DNA of 64,000 bases from Siderastrea radians (Eukaryota > Cnidaria > Anthozoa > Scleractinia > Rhizangiidae): assembly GCA_964017195.1 (NCBI GenBank), contig OZ024896.1, positions 33,612,807 through 33,676,806 of the forward strand, in the 5' to 3' direction. Below are positions 10,761-21,343 of this stretch, piece after piece. Within the stretch, counting starts at the first letter, position 1; each line of letters begins with the position of its first letter. Below the pieces are notes generated by a model. The model did not search any database. It was not told the DNA's origin and saw only the letters and a program-made list of their open reading frames with translations. Position numbers and translations under genes: made by a program.

Positions 10761-13136
10761 ATTCTACTGGTCAGCTAAATTTTCTTGTGGGTTGGGAGTG
10801 GGGGTAATTAAGAGCTCTGGATGAACCTTACAAAGCACACGATGCACACACGTTCAGCTGCACGTTCGTCTTGAAGTCTACGGACTTCTCATTCGGCTTA
10901 ACTTAATTGTAGTTAGTTTAGTTAGCGGGTCCCCTGGGTTGGTGTGGCTCCTCCCCTTAGGCTCCCACTGGGTTCCTTTGCAGGTTATTCGGTCTTCGAC
11001 TGACGTTCGGCCAATTTTCGGCTTTTTTTCTTTCCACGTTGACTTCGTGCTCGGTTCGTGGCGTCGCTTCGACTTTTCCGGAGACAGTTGTCGTCACCGT
11101 CGTGGTCGTCATTATCGATTCTCCCGCTTAGTAGTTGCGCGAAAGACAATTGATCTATTACACTTCACTTGGCAGTTCAAGCACTGTATTCAAGTGAAGC
11201 TCTTCTTGGTAAGGTTCAACCAGACATATAATTAAAACCTACATAACTTAGGAAACTGGAGGCTTCAAGCCATTCAACAGTTGTAGGAGACCTGATTTGG
11301 CCACTCCTTGCGAGTTGAATGGTTTCTCTAGTTACAGGTACACAGATAGTTCAGGCTCGTAATTTTGATTCGCTTTTATCTCCGCGAACAAGCTAGAATT
11401 TTTCTAAAAAACAACAAATGACGGGATGGGAAACCATTACCAAGATGAAAAAATTGGCGGTTCGCACAAAAGCGCTTTTATAAAAGAGAGGTTCTTTTGC
11501 TTGGAATCAATTTTGCGAGCGTAGTTTAGTATTCAGGACTTAGAGTGCCTTACAAGGTAACCTGCGATCAGGCTGTCTTTTGATAGTGAGTCTTACTGCA
11601 GGTTACTTTTGGGAATAATGGGACAATGCACACACGATAGTGTAGATCGTTTACAAACTGTAAGCGTAGGCAGCCTTCGAGACCACTCTACGACGCAGCA
11701 TCATCGGATCAAGATCAAGATGATAGGCAGTTTAATTGGGCCTAGTTCCCAGGTGTTTTCTTCCATTCGCCGGCGGTAGCGAACTGCGCATAATGTCCTG
11801 GAAACAGGTTGCGCATGAAATCGCAAGAAAAATGTGTTCATGTCCCATGGGTCGCCTGTACCTCAAGCTCAGGCCCTGCCCAGTGAGAGAGACTTGAGGC
11901 GCTTGGGACGAGAATGGCCGAAAGTCGAATGAATGAAAGTGGAATACCAGAGTTCTAGGCTGTAAGTTTAGGTAACAGTTAGATGGGAGCATTTTCTCGC
12001 TCTGGCGGCGTTGACACTTAGACGAACGAGTTTGTCTTCTTGTTAATTTTGCCTCGTGGGAGGGTTCTCCTGTTAGGAAGCCCTGCATTGCACCACGCAG
12101 GCGCAGATCGTCTACAAATGGTAGGCGTACGTAGCCTTCATCGTGGATTGCTAATGGGGACTGCTACGACGGACCGTGGTACGATAGAGGAGGACTGGTG
12201 ATGGCAAGGGAAGGTAGGCACTGGATCCGGTCGGCCGAAGAAAGAAGACCACTGATCACCAATCTGCGCATGCGTAGGTAAATAGTATAGCTTTTCAAGA
12301 AGGTAGCTGCCAATGCACATGCGGCGATGACAGAAGACACCTGGACAAAATCACATCACGATGAAAGAACGTAGCGATTTGCACTGAGCCGTCAGTTTCA
12401 ACGAAACAAATAAGAAATGAAGGGAATGACGTCGTCCTCACCAAATCAATGATTGTTGGATTAGGTAAAAGAGTACACAGAGTAGAAGGCGGGTAGTTAT
12501 AAATTAAATAGCTGCTTCAACTAATATTGACGTTCAGACTTCATGGATCGCTACAAAACGCGAACACGGAGAAAAAGCCAAGTTTTCCGGCTTTCTAGAT
12601 GGGAAGTGCGTCAATCGTGAGAGGTAATATCAGTGGCAACTTGCAAAGCTAGTTCGAACACGTTTCTCATTCACCTAACTTGATCAAGATTTTGCAGTTG
12701 TGCTGTTTGGCAGCAATTAATTTCCTTGTTCTAGTCTAGCCTTTGTGCGAGTTGCGTCAATGAAGCTTGAAATCGACAGTGTTAGTTGAAACAGCTATAA
12801 AGCAAGTCAGCATGACTTTGTGACCGGCTATTTGGCAAATCTAGAAAACTGATTGGCGAAGTAGCGGGGTACTTCACTGAGCTTTCGAAGACCACTCTAG
12901 GAGCGTGGGCGAGAAATACTATTGGAAGCACACGACAAAACGAGCGGAGATGTCACTGTCTTCTATCAGCACTTGTTTGCCGAATAGATTTGTCACTGGG
13001 TTAACGCTGACAACGGCTGCTCGCTCTTGGCCCTTATCGACTTTGATAGTTAGCCCAAGGCTTTGTTTTTAGCCAGTTATCAGTCGATAGAAACCTCGAG
13101 CTTGCGGTCTTATTATTAAATAAGTGGCCGGCCGGA
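10761..13136. other. No supported gene; weak internal duplications
   Basis: The region has moderate GC and several short open frames (10939-11235 plus, 11732-12088 minus, 12138-12320 minus) without recognisable domains. A ~40-bp segment around AGATCGTTTACAAACTGTAA at 11643 recurs at 12104 as AGATCGTCTACAAATGGTAG, an offset of about 461 bp. It may be upstream sequence of the spliced locus at 14.7-19 kb, but no splice chain links them. Confidence 0.4.
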
Positions 13137-13350
13137 CTTCAGCTTCACCGCGGACCAATTGCAACTCCGAACTGCTGTCAAGCAAACACAGCTATCTGTA
13201 CCAAATTCAGCAGCGAACTGGTGCCCAGTACCCATGGAGGAGCCCGACCCTGCAAGCTTCGCCGCGGACCAAGTCCAACTCGTTGCCGAGTGAACACGTG
13301 AACACACTATCTACGCTCGATTTGACTGCGAACTGGTACCCAGGACCTGA
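13137..13350. repeat. Two-copy tandem duplication, about 116 bp
   Basis: CTTCACCGCGGACCAATTGC at about 13143 is repeated as CTTCGCCGCGGACCAAGTCC at about 13256. Each is followed by CACAGCTATCT / CACACTATCTA and by GCGAACTGGTGCCCAGTACC / GCGAACTGGTACCCAGGACC. Confidence 0.7.
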
Positions 13351-13770
13351 CGCGTGACAGCAGCCCATGTAAGGTGGGGCTGATTCGTATGGTGCAACTT
13401 GTGCGACAACTGTGGCATTCGGATTACACGTCGTAAACGTACAAAAATCTGACTGTTTGGCATTGACGACGTTGCAGTTCTCGCTACGACAAAACTTGTA
13501 TGCAACAGTCGTAACATAAGCTGCACCATGCTGATCAGCCCGAAGACAAACCATTCAACCTGACAAAGGTTGCACCAGGTATGTGGAGCTCGCGCGCGTT
13601 ATTGTATGTTCCGTGACACGGGAAGATAACGCCAGTTCCAGATCATCGTTTCATCCGCCTCTTTTTCTGTGAAATTTAGTAACAGAGTGTGACGTGCACT
13701 CCACCGAAAGCAGACGGCGATGATTTGAATTGGGCGTTATCTTCAAGTGCAGCGCAGCATACGGCCGCTT

Positions 13771-13895
13771 CGGTTTTCGATCCGTTTTCGATTCGGTTTT
13801 CGGCTCCGTTTTCGATTCAGTTTTCGATTCGTCTTTTGTATTCGGCAGAAAACAAAACAAAACACAAAAAAAAAAACAAAAAAAACAAACAAAGG
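13771..13895. repeat. TTTTCGATTCGG short tandem repeat followed by an A-rich tract
   Basis: About six imperfect copies of an 11-12-bp motif (CGGTTTTCGATC, CGTTTTCGATT) at 13771-13843 are followed by a poly-A/C tract to 13895. Several overlapping open frames here are a by-product of the repeat. Confidence 0.8.
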
Positions 13896-14200
13896 TTTGG
13901 TATCAACAGAGTCGATAGCAAACCACTCTGATCCCAGAGCACGTCTGGTGGCCATAGAGTGTTTCATTCGGTGTCGAGATTTAAGGGCACATGAACACTC
14001 TTCGGCTTTCACTGGACGCCGAATTTTTTGTCTAGGTGCGCGCCCCAATGTATTAAATAATTTTTATTAAACTGTGTAACTAAACAAGACAATAAATAAA
14101 ATCTATAAAACTATTGCGTTGTCATTGTCTTTATTTTTTAACATAAACTAGGAAACTATACAACAATACTAAAAGGTGTTTGTTTTATTTTCAGGGATAT

Positions 14201-14232
14201 GTTTAGTAATACCTTTTCAGGTATTATTAAAT
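14201..14232 (+). other. Hairpin 1 of 4
   Basis: GTTTAGTAATACCT and AGGTATTATTAAAT pair around a short TTTC loop, with one G-T type position in the stem. Confidence 0.7.
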
Positions 14233-14234
14233 TT

Positions 14235-14266
14235 GTTTAGTAATACCTTTTCAGGTATTACTAAAC
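14235..14266 (+). other. Hairpin 2 of 4
   Basis: A perfect 14-bp stem: GTTTAGTAATACCT and AGGTATTACTAAAC around TTTC. It directly follows hairpin 1. Confidence 0.75.
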
Positions 14267-14360
14267 TTAACTAACCTTTTCTTTTATTTTGTTTCAGGTC
14301 GGGTAAGTACGCTAATTTAACGAGAATACAAACCGCAAATTATTTTGTTTTAAGGGATAT

Positions 14361-14392
14361 GTCTAATAATACCTACACAGGTATTACTAGAC
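14361..14392 (+). other. Hairpin 3 of 4
   Basis: GTCTAATAATACCT and AGGTATTACTAGAC around ACAC. The outer stem differs from hairpin 2 by a paired change (T-A to C-G), and there is one A-C mismatch in the stem. Confidence 0.7.
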
Positions 14393-14683
14393 TACTAACC
14401 TCGACTATTTTATTGCAGGAATTTTTGTTTTCAGGTGCGTTTAGTCGCAACACTAGTCATCGTTGTAATCAAATCGTACTTTGAAAATAAAAAAAAATAA
14501 AACACAAGGCTTTGAGTGTGGTTCCTCTTAAAACACTAGGAAAGGAAACAGCTAACTTAAACTGTTTTATTTCAGGAAATTTTATTTTCAAGGGCGTTTC
14601 GCGCACGTCGTTGTAACTAAATTGCACTCTGACAATAAAACTCTTAAAACACAAGTCTGTGCGTGTGGTTTCTTTTAAAACGC

Positions 14684-14716
14684 TTTAGTTAGTACCTACA
14701 AAAGGTACTAACTAAA
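14684..14716 (+). other. Hairpin 4 of 4
   Basis: A perfect 14-bp stem: TTTAGTTAGTACCT and AGGTACTAACTAAA around ACAAA. Its stem bases differ from hairpin 2, and the changes are matched on both strands. Confidence 0.75.
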
Positions 14717-14743
14717 CAACTAACCTTGACGATTTTGTTTCAG

Positions 14744-17700
14744 GAACTGCGTTTTAGCTTTCATCGGTCTGTGTTTTGTTTGCTGCAGTCACCTCTTTTT
14801 GGACAATTGTTTTTGGGCGTGTCAGCTCTGAAGAGACGCGCATGCACGGTGACCTACAGGAGAGATCCGCCACTGACGGTAAGCCTCATGATTCTTACAT
14901 AAAGCTAATTTTACCTGCTTGTGTTCTTAGTTCCCAGGTCACGCAAAGTCAACGAGCACGAATCAGAGTCTGCGTGATCCAGAGAAGGCAGGACTGTAAG
15001 TATATATACAGTAAATAATTCATCTCAGAAACTTCGCAAAGACGGAATTCAAATTAAACTATGCTTTTATGATCAACTTAAGCTTGTCGAGTAAGGAATG
15101 ACGCTCTAAATGTACTGTTGATGGGATTCAAACCCATTTTATCAAGAGATTTACACAAACGAGAAGCACCACAATTCTCGTTCAGACAACAATAACTCTC
15201 GCGTGAATTAGAATGTTTCTAAACTTTGTAGTTCTTGAGAAGTGTTGTACTTTGAAGGAAGTTCCAAACATGTTCTTTTCGTGAAATTCGAACCGCACTA
15301 AAAAAGGTTTTCACAAAAGGGAGGCACTCCAATTTTCTACCAGGAAACAATAACACACGTCAGGTTAGTTTAAAATTAATTTTATTAAACATTTTAGTTC
15401 TTGAGAAGTGCTTTATCCAAGGTACACAGGAAGTTCCAGAAGTAATAACAACCATGCAGCGACTCCGAAGACTTGCAAGAGGTTTCTTCACCAGATTGTA
15501 GTTACTGTAAGTAGAAATATTTATGAAAATGACTTATAACTTGTTCCAAGGAAAGATTACCAAATAAGGAAAAATTAAAAAGGGATTCAAACCCATTTTT
15601 TCCATATTGACGACCATCTGCAAACGTTAGCAAAGAAAGCATAGAGTAAGAAGGGATTCAAACCATTATTTGCTTTACTGATTGCATGACAAATTATCTG
15701 GAAAAGTTGGCAAAGAAACAGAGAGCAGAGCAAAAAACGAGACTTACAAGGAATTCAAACGTTTCTTGCTGTAGTACTTGACTGATATCATGGAAAAGCT
15801 GGCAAAGAAAGTACAGATCAAAATCTGAGGCTTGAGGGGATTCAAACCCGTCTTTGCTACAACAATTGATAATCTCCAAACGCTGGCAAAGAAAACACAG
15901 GGTGAAAAACTGTGAGTAAAAATGGATCAAACCTATCTTTGCTATCATGATTTACAATATGAAAAAAGTTGGCGAAGAAAGCAGTGACAACTGAATTTAC
16001 GAATTTAACTGAGTGAAAGATGCCATTAACCCATTCTTGTTCTTGAAGAGCATTTCATTTAGGCCAAAACAGGAAATTCCGGATGTCACGGCCACTGTGC
16101 GACAACTTTTGCCACACCTTGGAGAAACAGAAGCCGTCACTTGTCAGCAAGGTTAGTTCCCACAGGAAAAAAAATTAACGCGCCCATGGGATTCAAACCC
16201 ATTCTCTTGGCCAATGCAAGATGTTGAGTCTTACAACTTTAGTCGGCAGTTACAAATAAAACAAGGGTTGCTCCAGACAAAGAAACGCTAATGTGATTCA
16301 AACGCAATTGATGTTGACCGACAGCCAAGAAAAGTTGAAAGAAAGCTCAGAGCCAACTCTGAGGCTTAAATGCGATTCAAACGCATCTGCTGTGTTAATT
16401 GACAATCTGCAAAAGTTGGCAAGGAAAGCGGAGTAAAATCTGAGGCATAAACCCGTCCTTGTTATGTTGATCAACAGTTTGCAAAAGATTGCAAAGAAAG
16501 CACAGAGCAAAGCCTGATGCTTGCTAGGGATTCAAACTCTTTTTTTTTTTAAATATATTGACTGCCAACCTTGACAAGAAAGCACAGATCAATATCTGAG
16601 GCTTAAAAGGGATTCAAATCCGCCTTTGCTCCTTAACTGACAACGATCTGCAAAAGTTTATACTAACATATCATTGTTCTTAAGAGGCATTGCATCCAAA
16701 TCATAACAGGAAATCTCCGATGTCATGGAAACTGTGCTCCACCTTTAGCCACACCTTGGCGATACAGAAGCCGTCAACTTTCAGAGGTTAGTTCCTAATT
16801 AAATTGATGTTCCCGTGGGATTCAACCCATAATCTTTGCCAAATATCAAGTCAATAGTTACAAATAAGCAGGGCTCAAGGGTTGCTTTAGACAACAATGT
16901 TCTGATTGTGATTCAAATGCAATCGATATTGATTGACACTATGCAAAAGTAGGCCAAGAAAGCACAGAGGAAAATCTGAGGCTTGAGGAAATTCAAACCC
17001 ATCTTTGCTACAATAATTGATAATCTGCAAACGCTGGCAAAGAAAGCACATAGAGAAAATCTCTCAGTTAAGAATGGATTGAAACCTATCTTTGCTAGAA
17101 TTATTTACGCTGGCGAAGAAAGCAGAGAGTAATATCCTAGGCTTACAAGGGACTCAAACCCGCCTTTGCAATATTGGTTAAATCTTTGCAAAAGAAGGCA
17201 AAGAAAGCCTTTGCTGACAACTGAAAACTGTGAGTGAAAGTTGACCGCGGTACTAACCCATTCTTGTTCATGAGAAGCATTTCATCTAGGCCAAAACAGG
17301 AAACCTGGATGTCATGGCCACTGTCCGACATCTTTCGCCACACCTTGGAGATACAGAAGCCGTCACTTGTCAGCTCAAGGTTAGTTCCCACAGGAAAAAA
17401 AATTAACGCGCCCATGGGATTCAAACCCATTATCTTGGCCAAGATGGTGAATTTTACCCAGTCAGCAGTTTCAAAAAGAGAGCTCAAGGGTTGCTTCAGA
17501 AAACGAAGCCGTGATGTGATTCAAACACAATTGATATTGATTGACAGCCAAGAAAAGTTGAAAAAAAGCACAGAGCCAAGTACGAGGCTTATCCACCTGC
17601 TATATTGACAATCTGCAAAAGTTGGCTGAGGCTTAGTAGGGATTTAAACTTGTCTTTGTTGTGTTGATTTAACAATTTGCAAAAGATTGCAAAGAAACCA

Positions 17701-19140
17701 CTGAGTAAAACTTGATGCTTGCTAGAGATTAACACCCTTCTTTGATATAATTATTGATTGACAATTTGAAAAACCTTGCAAAGAAAGCACAGATCAAAAT
17801 CTGAGGCTTTAAAAGGGATTCAAACCCGCCTTTGCTTCTTAACTGACAACTTTCTGCAAAAGTTTGTACTAACATATAATCGTTCTTGAAAAGCTGTGCA
17901 TCTCTTTGTCTTACAAGAAAGTTTGGATGTCATGGCGGCCACTGTCCGACAGCTTTAGCCACACCTTGGAGAAACAGAAGCAGTCACCTGTCAGAGGTAA
18001 GTTCAAAATAATGCTCCCGTGGGATTCAAACCCATTCTCTTGGCCAAGATGATGAATTTTACCAAGTCAGCAGCTACAAATAAAGAGAGCTCAAGGGTTG
18101 CTTAAGACAGCAAAGTTTTCACCGATCTGATTCAAATGCAACTGATATTGATTGAAAATCAGTAAAAGTCGGCCAAGAAGGTACACAGTAAAATCTGAGG
18201 CTTAATGGGGATCTAAACCCGTTTTTGCTAGATCACAGCACAGAGTATAATCTGAGACTTAGAGGCGATTTTAACATACTTTTGCTGTATTGAATGACAT
18301 GCTATATCGAATGACCATGTGGCAAAGAAGCTGCAGAGTATAAAAATCTGAGGCTTGCAGGGATTCAAACCTATCTTTGCTATTAAGATTGACAATGTGA
18401 AAAGGGTAACACTAACATATTATTGCTTTTGAGAAGCATAATTTGTGTCTAGGTTAAGGTTTATGATGTCAAGGCCACTGTGCTGCAGCCGGGTGGTTAA
18501 CAGATGCTGTCACCTTGATCAAAGGTTAGTTCCTATAGAATGAAAGTAAGCCATGGGATTCAAACCCAAAATGGGCAATTGTACCAGCTGTCTGTAGGTG
18601 CAAATAAGGAGAGTTTAAGTGTTTATTTAGGCAAAGAAATCCTAAGGCTTAAGTACAAGTTAAATGCAACTGACATATTGATAGGTGAGCTCGATAGTAA
18701 AAAAGTGGGCAAAGAAAGCACAGAGCATAACATACGATGCTAAAAGGAGATTCAAACCCTTCTTTGCTATCTTGATTGATAACCTGTAAAAGTTGGCGAA
18801 GAATTATCACAGAGTAAAATCTGAGGTTTAAAAGGAAGTTGAACCCATCTTTGGTTTATTCTAAACCTTATAATTCACATGAAATATCTTCCTTTCATTG
18901 TCATGTTTTCTTGTTCTTGAGAAAACTGTATTTAACAGCAAAATTCCAGATCTTATCATGGGCTCGCTGGCACACTACATAGCTACTCCTGCAGACCAGC
19001 AAATTAGAAGAGAGACTGGCTGGTTGACTGTCTACCAAGTTCCAAAGAGATCAAAGCTGAGATGCCATTAAGCCCATCAGAAACAGGCATCTGGAATTTT
19101 AACCATCAAGACTGGAAACAGCATTGTCTGGAGGAAATGT
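14744..19140 (+). ncRNA. Putative spliced long non-coding RNA locus with tandemly duplicated exons
   Basis: Candidate exons, all bounded by AG and GT: E1 about 14744-14878, E2 14931-14995, E3 15430-15506, E4 16073-16151, E5 16710-16786, E6 17300-17379, E7 17918-17996, E8 18453-18524 and E9 from 18939 (3' end not fixed). Donors are GTAAGT or GTTAGT. E4-E8 are copies of one ~78-nt sequence (GATGTCA..GGCCACTGT, CCACACCTTGGAGA.ACAGAAG). The end of each preceding intron is also conserved (GTTCTTGAGAAGCATT..CATC), so exon and intron were duplicated together in blocks of about 520-640 bp. Exon lengths vary (72-80 nt) and phases do not chain: E4 to E5 runs into a stop. I therefore call it non-coding, although each copy keeps a 20-25-codon frame open from ATGTC(A). 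Transcription is inferred from splice signals only. Confidence 0.5.
15120..18860 (+). repeat. About 29 copies of an ~80-bp intronic unit with GGATTCAAACCC core
   Basis: The consensus order is GGGATTCAAACCCATCTTTG, then a variable TTGATTGACAATCTGCAAAA, then GTTGGCAAAGAAAGCACAGA, then GTAAAATCTGAGGCTT. Cores are seen for example at 15127, 15581, 15838, 16188, 16372, 16610, 16989, 17417, 17816, 18021, 18359, 18554 and 18750. CTTTGC and GGCAAAG within a unit can pair as the base of a hairpin. The core resembles a tRNA T-arm (TTCAAA loop), but the closing pair is A-C, so these are not ordinary tRNA genes. Units sit only in the introns between the duplicated exons. Confidence 0.8.
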
Positions 19141-19199
19141 AGACTTTCACAGCACCGGTGCAATTTTGATAGCCTTCAAATGATAGCTGTAGATAGACA

Positions 19200-19680
19200 G
19201 AGACAGAAATAGACAAACAGAAAGGCAGAGAGATAGAAGTGGGTAGACTGCGCAGGAGGGGAGGGATGGGGGAGGGGGGAGGTAAGGAATGGATGGAGAA
19301 AGGGATAAATGGAGGGAGGGAGGGTGAGGGGAAGGTAAAGGAGGGATGATGGGAAGGTGGGGAAGAAGGGGAAGGCAGGAGGATGGAAAGAGGAATATAA
19401 GGGGGAGGGGAGAGAGACTGAGGGAGGGAGGGTGGGTGAGGGGAAGGTAAAGGAGCGATGATGGGAAGGTGGGGAAGAAGGGGAAGGCAGGAGGATGGAA
19501 AGAGGAATATAAGGGGGAAGGGAGTGGGTGACTGAGGGAGGGAGGGGAGGGTAAGGGGGAGGAAAGAGAAGGATGATGGAGGGTATGGAAGAAAAGGATG
19601 TAGGGAGGATGGGAAAGAGGAATATAATGGGCAAGGGAGAAAGGAAGGAAGAAGGGCTGGGGGGAGGGAGGGTGCAGGAT
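19200..19680. repeat. Purine-rich (G/A) tract with a 108-114-bp minisatellite
   Basis: Copies start at 19312, 19420 and 19534. They share GAGGGAGGGAGG, GAAGGTAAAGGAG, GATGATGGGAAGGTGGGGAA and AAAGAGGAATATAAGGG. The plus strand is almost free of C and T for several hundred bases. Long Pro/Ser/Leu open frames on the minus strand are read through this repeat and are not genes. Confidence 0.9.
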
Positions 19681-20779
19681 AAAAAGGAAGCAAATTAGCA
19701 TGGGGGCATGAAGTGATAGGTGGATGGACTGGAACAACACTTGCAGATGGACTGATGGTTGGCTTTGAGATGGATATGTGGATGGTAACTTCACTTCGAA
19801 TGGTTTGCAATCATTCCAACAAAAAGTGTATAATACTAATATGTATGTATACTTTTGGTGTCTGTCTTTAAGAAACAAGAGGTTTCGTGAGGATTTAACC
19901 TTGCTCCTGCACTGCAGGGTCATCAGGATATTATTTTACAATGTATGTCACAGAACACAGGAATATACAAACATCATAGTAGAAGGAGCTGCTGACCTGA
20001 AGAATAAAACTGGCACCTGTTCCAGTATGCTCACATCACAGAAGATCTGCATAACAGTGTTGGATCACAGACCAGGGGATCTACCTAAAAGGATGCAAAC
20101 ACTGCTGATTTTCCACTGGCTGTATAATCACTGTCTAATACATTAATTCAGCCCTTGAATGAGAGAGGAGTCTTCTACAAGATAGAGGTGAGATATTTAT
20201 TCAGAGCACACTCAGGCCATTTGTCTCACCAGTAATTGTCATGAACAGATGCCATGCAAAACTTGCTCCTCGTAGTAAGTGGGGGAAAATATAGTAAAAG
20301 ATAAGAAAGTGTAAGATAATTAACAAGGCAGTAGCCAGAAGAAATTGACTGAGGCAATGTCCATGGTTAAATTCTCTTCCTAGGTATTTACAGTGTTAAA
20401 CGAAAACAATGACTGAGAAAGTGAAAAAAATGACTGAGGCAAGTGCCTCGGTTTGCCTCGCACTGGCTACGGCCCCGAAGTAGCAAAAGAAAAGTGTATG
20501 ATGGTAGAAAAACTGACTCCATTGGAGAGAAAATTAGTAAACATGTTTAAGAACAAACAAAAAATAATAATTTGGACGACAAAAACTCTATACCCTTGGG
20601 TAGGGCAGAAAAAGTTACTCCACACTTAATATAATAATTAACAATTAATTAATAATTATTATTATTAACTTCCAATATGGCTCAAAGGCTTTCTGGTCAA
20701 ACATATCTACCTTATAATAATGTTACTAATTTTTGCAGAAACTTAATTTTGTAAACATTGTACATTGTAGAGGCATTTT
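19681..20779. other. No supported gene
   Basis: A 122-aa open frame (19778-20146 plus) has no recognisable domain. It may include the 3' end of the spliced locus to its left, since AATAAA occurs at about 20003, but this is not shown. Confidence 0.35.
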
Positions 20780-20882
20780 ATCCTTGGTGATCATTTTCTT
20801 TATTCTCACCACTTAATAAATGTTTGAACGAGCAGTGATGATGTAAAGAGAAATTTCATTTTTGTCACCGTTAGGACTTAAA
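20780..20882. mobile_element. Truncated copy of the TTAAGCCCTAA MITE
   Basis: It retains the right half (TTATTCTCACCACTTAATAA, ATGTAAAGAGAAATTTCATT) and a decayed end GTTAGGACTTAA. The left half is missing. Confidence 0.65.
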
Positions 20883-20897
20883 TAATTTTAATTAAGA

Positions 20898-21074
20898 AAG
20901 TCATCTCACCATTAATTATTTTTTTAAAAAGTGGTGAGATGTTAAAGACATCTCACTGTGTTTAGAAACCAAAGATGGGTTTGAATTCCTTTTAAACCTC
21001 CTATTTTGCTCTGTTCCAATTCTTCATGATTTTTTACAGGTTATCAATGTTTTTAAACATGGTGAGATGACTTT
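20898..21074. repeat. Inverted-repeat element containing a reversed copy of the 80-bp intronic unit
   Basis: The ends are AGTCATCTCACCAT and ATGGTGAGATGACT. Inside, about 20963-21050 is the reverse complement of the 18775-18860 unit (CCAAAGATGGGTTTGAATTC, CTGTTCC, TTTTTACAGGTTATCAATG). It shows that the unit family also occurs outside the spliced locus. Confidence 0.6.
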
Positions 21075-21343
21075 TTAAACAGGCCAGTTATAACATCACT
21101 CGTGTACTGTCTAATACCTTTGACAGCTAGTTCCACTGATGATATATACATTCAGGGGCTGGCCACTTCAGTGTTCATGCTGGTATCCAACAGCCAATTA
21201 TACATCAGCCAACAGGATCCACCTAAAGAGGAGATGAGACTTGAAACCATTATCCCCATTAATTGCAGGTGAGAAAGCATTTGTATTTTGCAGTAATGAT
21301 ATCCATGTATAGAAATGTCAAATGGGCGAATCAAATTAACCTT

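Larger units (their letters stand above)
14180..14744 (+). repeat. Tandem block of hairpin plus intron-3'-end-like units
   Basis: Repeated units contain a palindromic hairpin, a branch-point-like ACTAAC, a pyrimidine tract and a CAG acceptor-like end (TTTGTTTCAG at 14272-14299, TTTTATTGCAG near 14418, TTTTATTTCAG near 14574, TTTTGTTTCAG ending 14743). Two units of about 165 bp (about 14420-14580 and 14581-14744) also share the AATAAAA..ACACAAG segment and a GTGTGGTT(C/T)C element. It looks like repeated duplication of an intron end. Confidence 0.6.

Noticed and set aside
15120..18860. tRNA gene cluster
   Set aside because: The GATTCAAACC cores resemble T-arms, but the closing pair is A-C, there is no acceptor stem or anticodon arm, and unit spacing is tandem.
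15120..18860. CRISPR array
   Set aside because: Units diverge along their whole length with no unique spacers between constant repeats, and the context is eukaryotic.
14744..19140. Protein-coding gene made of duplicated exons
   Set aside because: Exon lengths of 72-80 nt and the phases do not chain; E4 to E5 meets a stop and E3 has an in-frame stop. Kept only as a note on mini-ORFs.
19106..19923. Minus-strand Pro/Ser-rich open frames up to 258 aa
   Set aside because: They are read through the purine-rich minisatellite in more than one frame at once, with no splice sites or domain.
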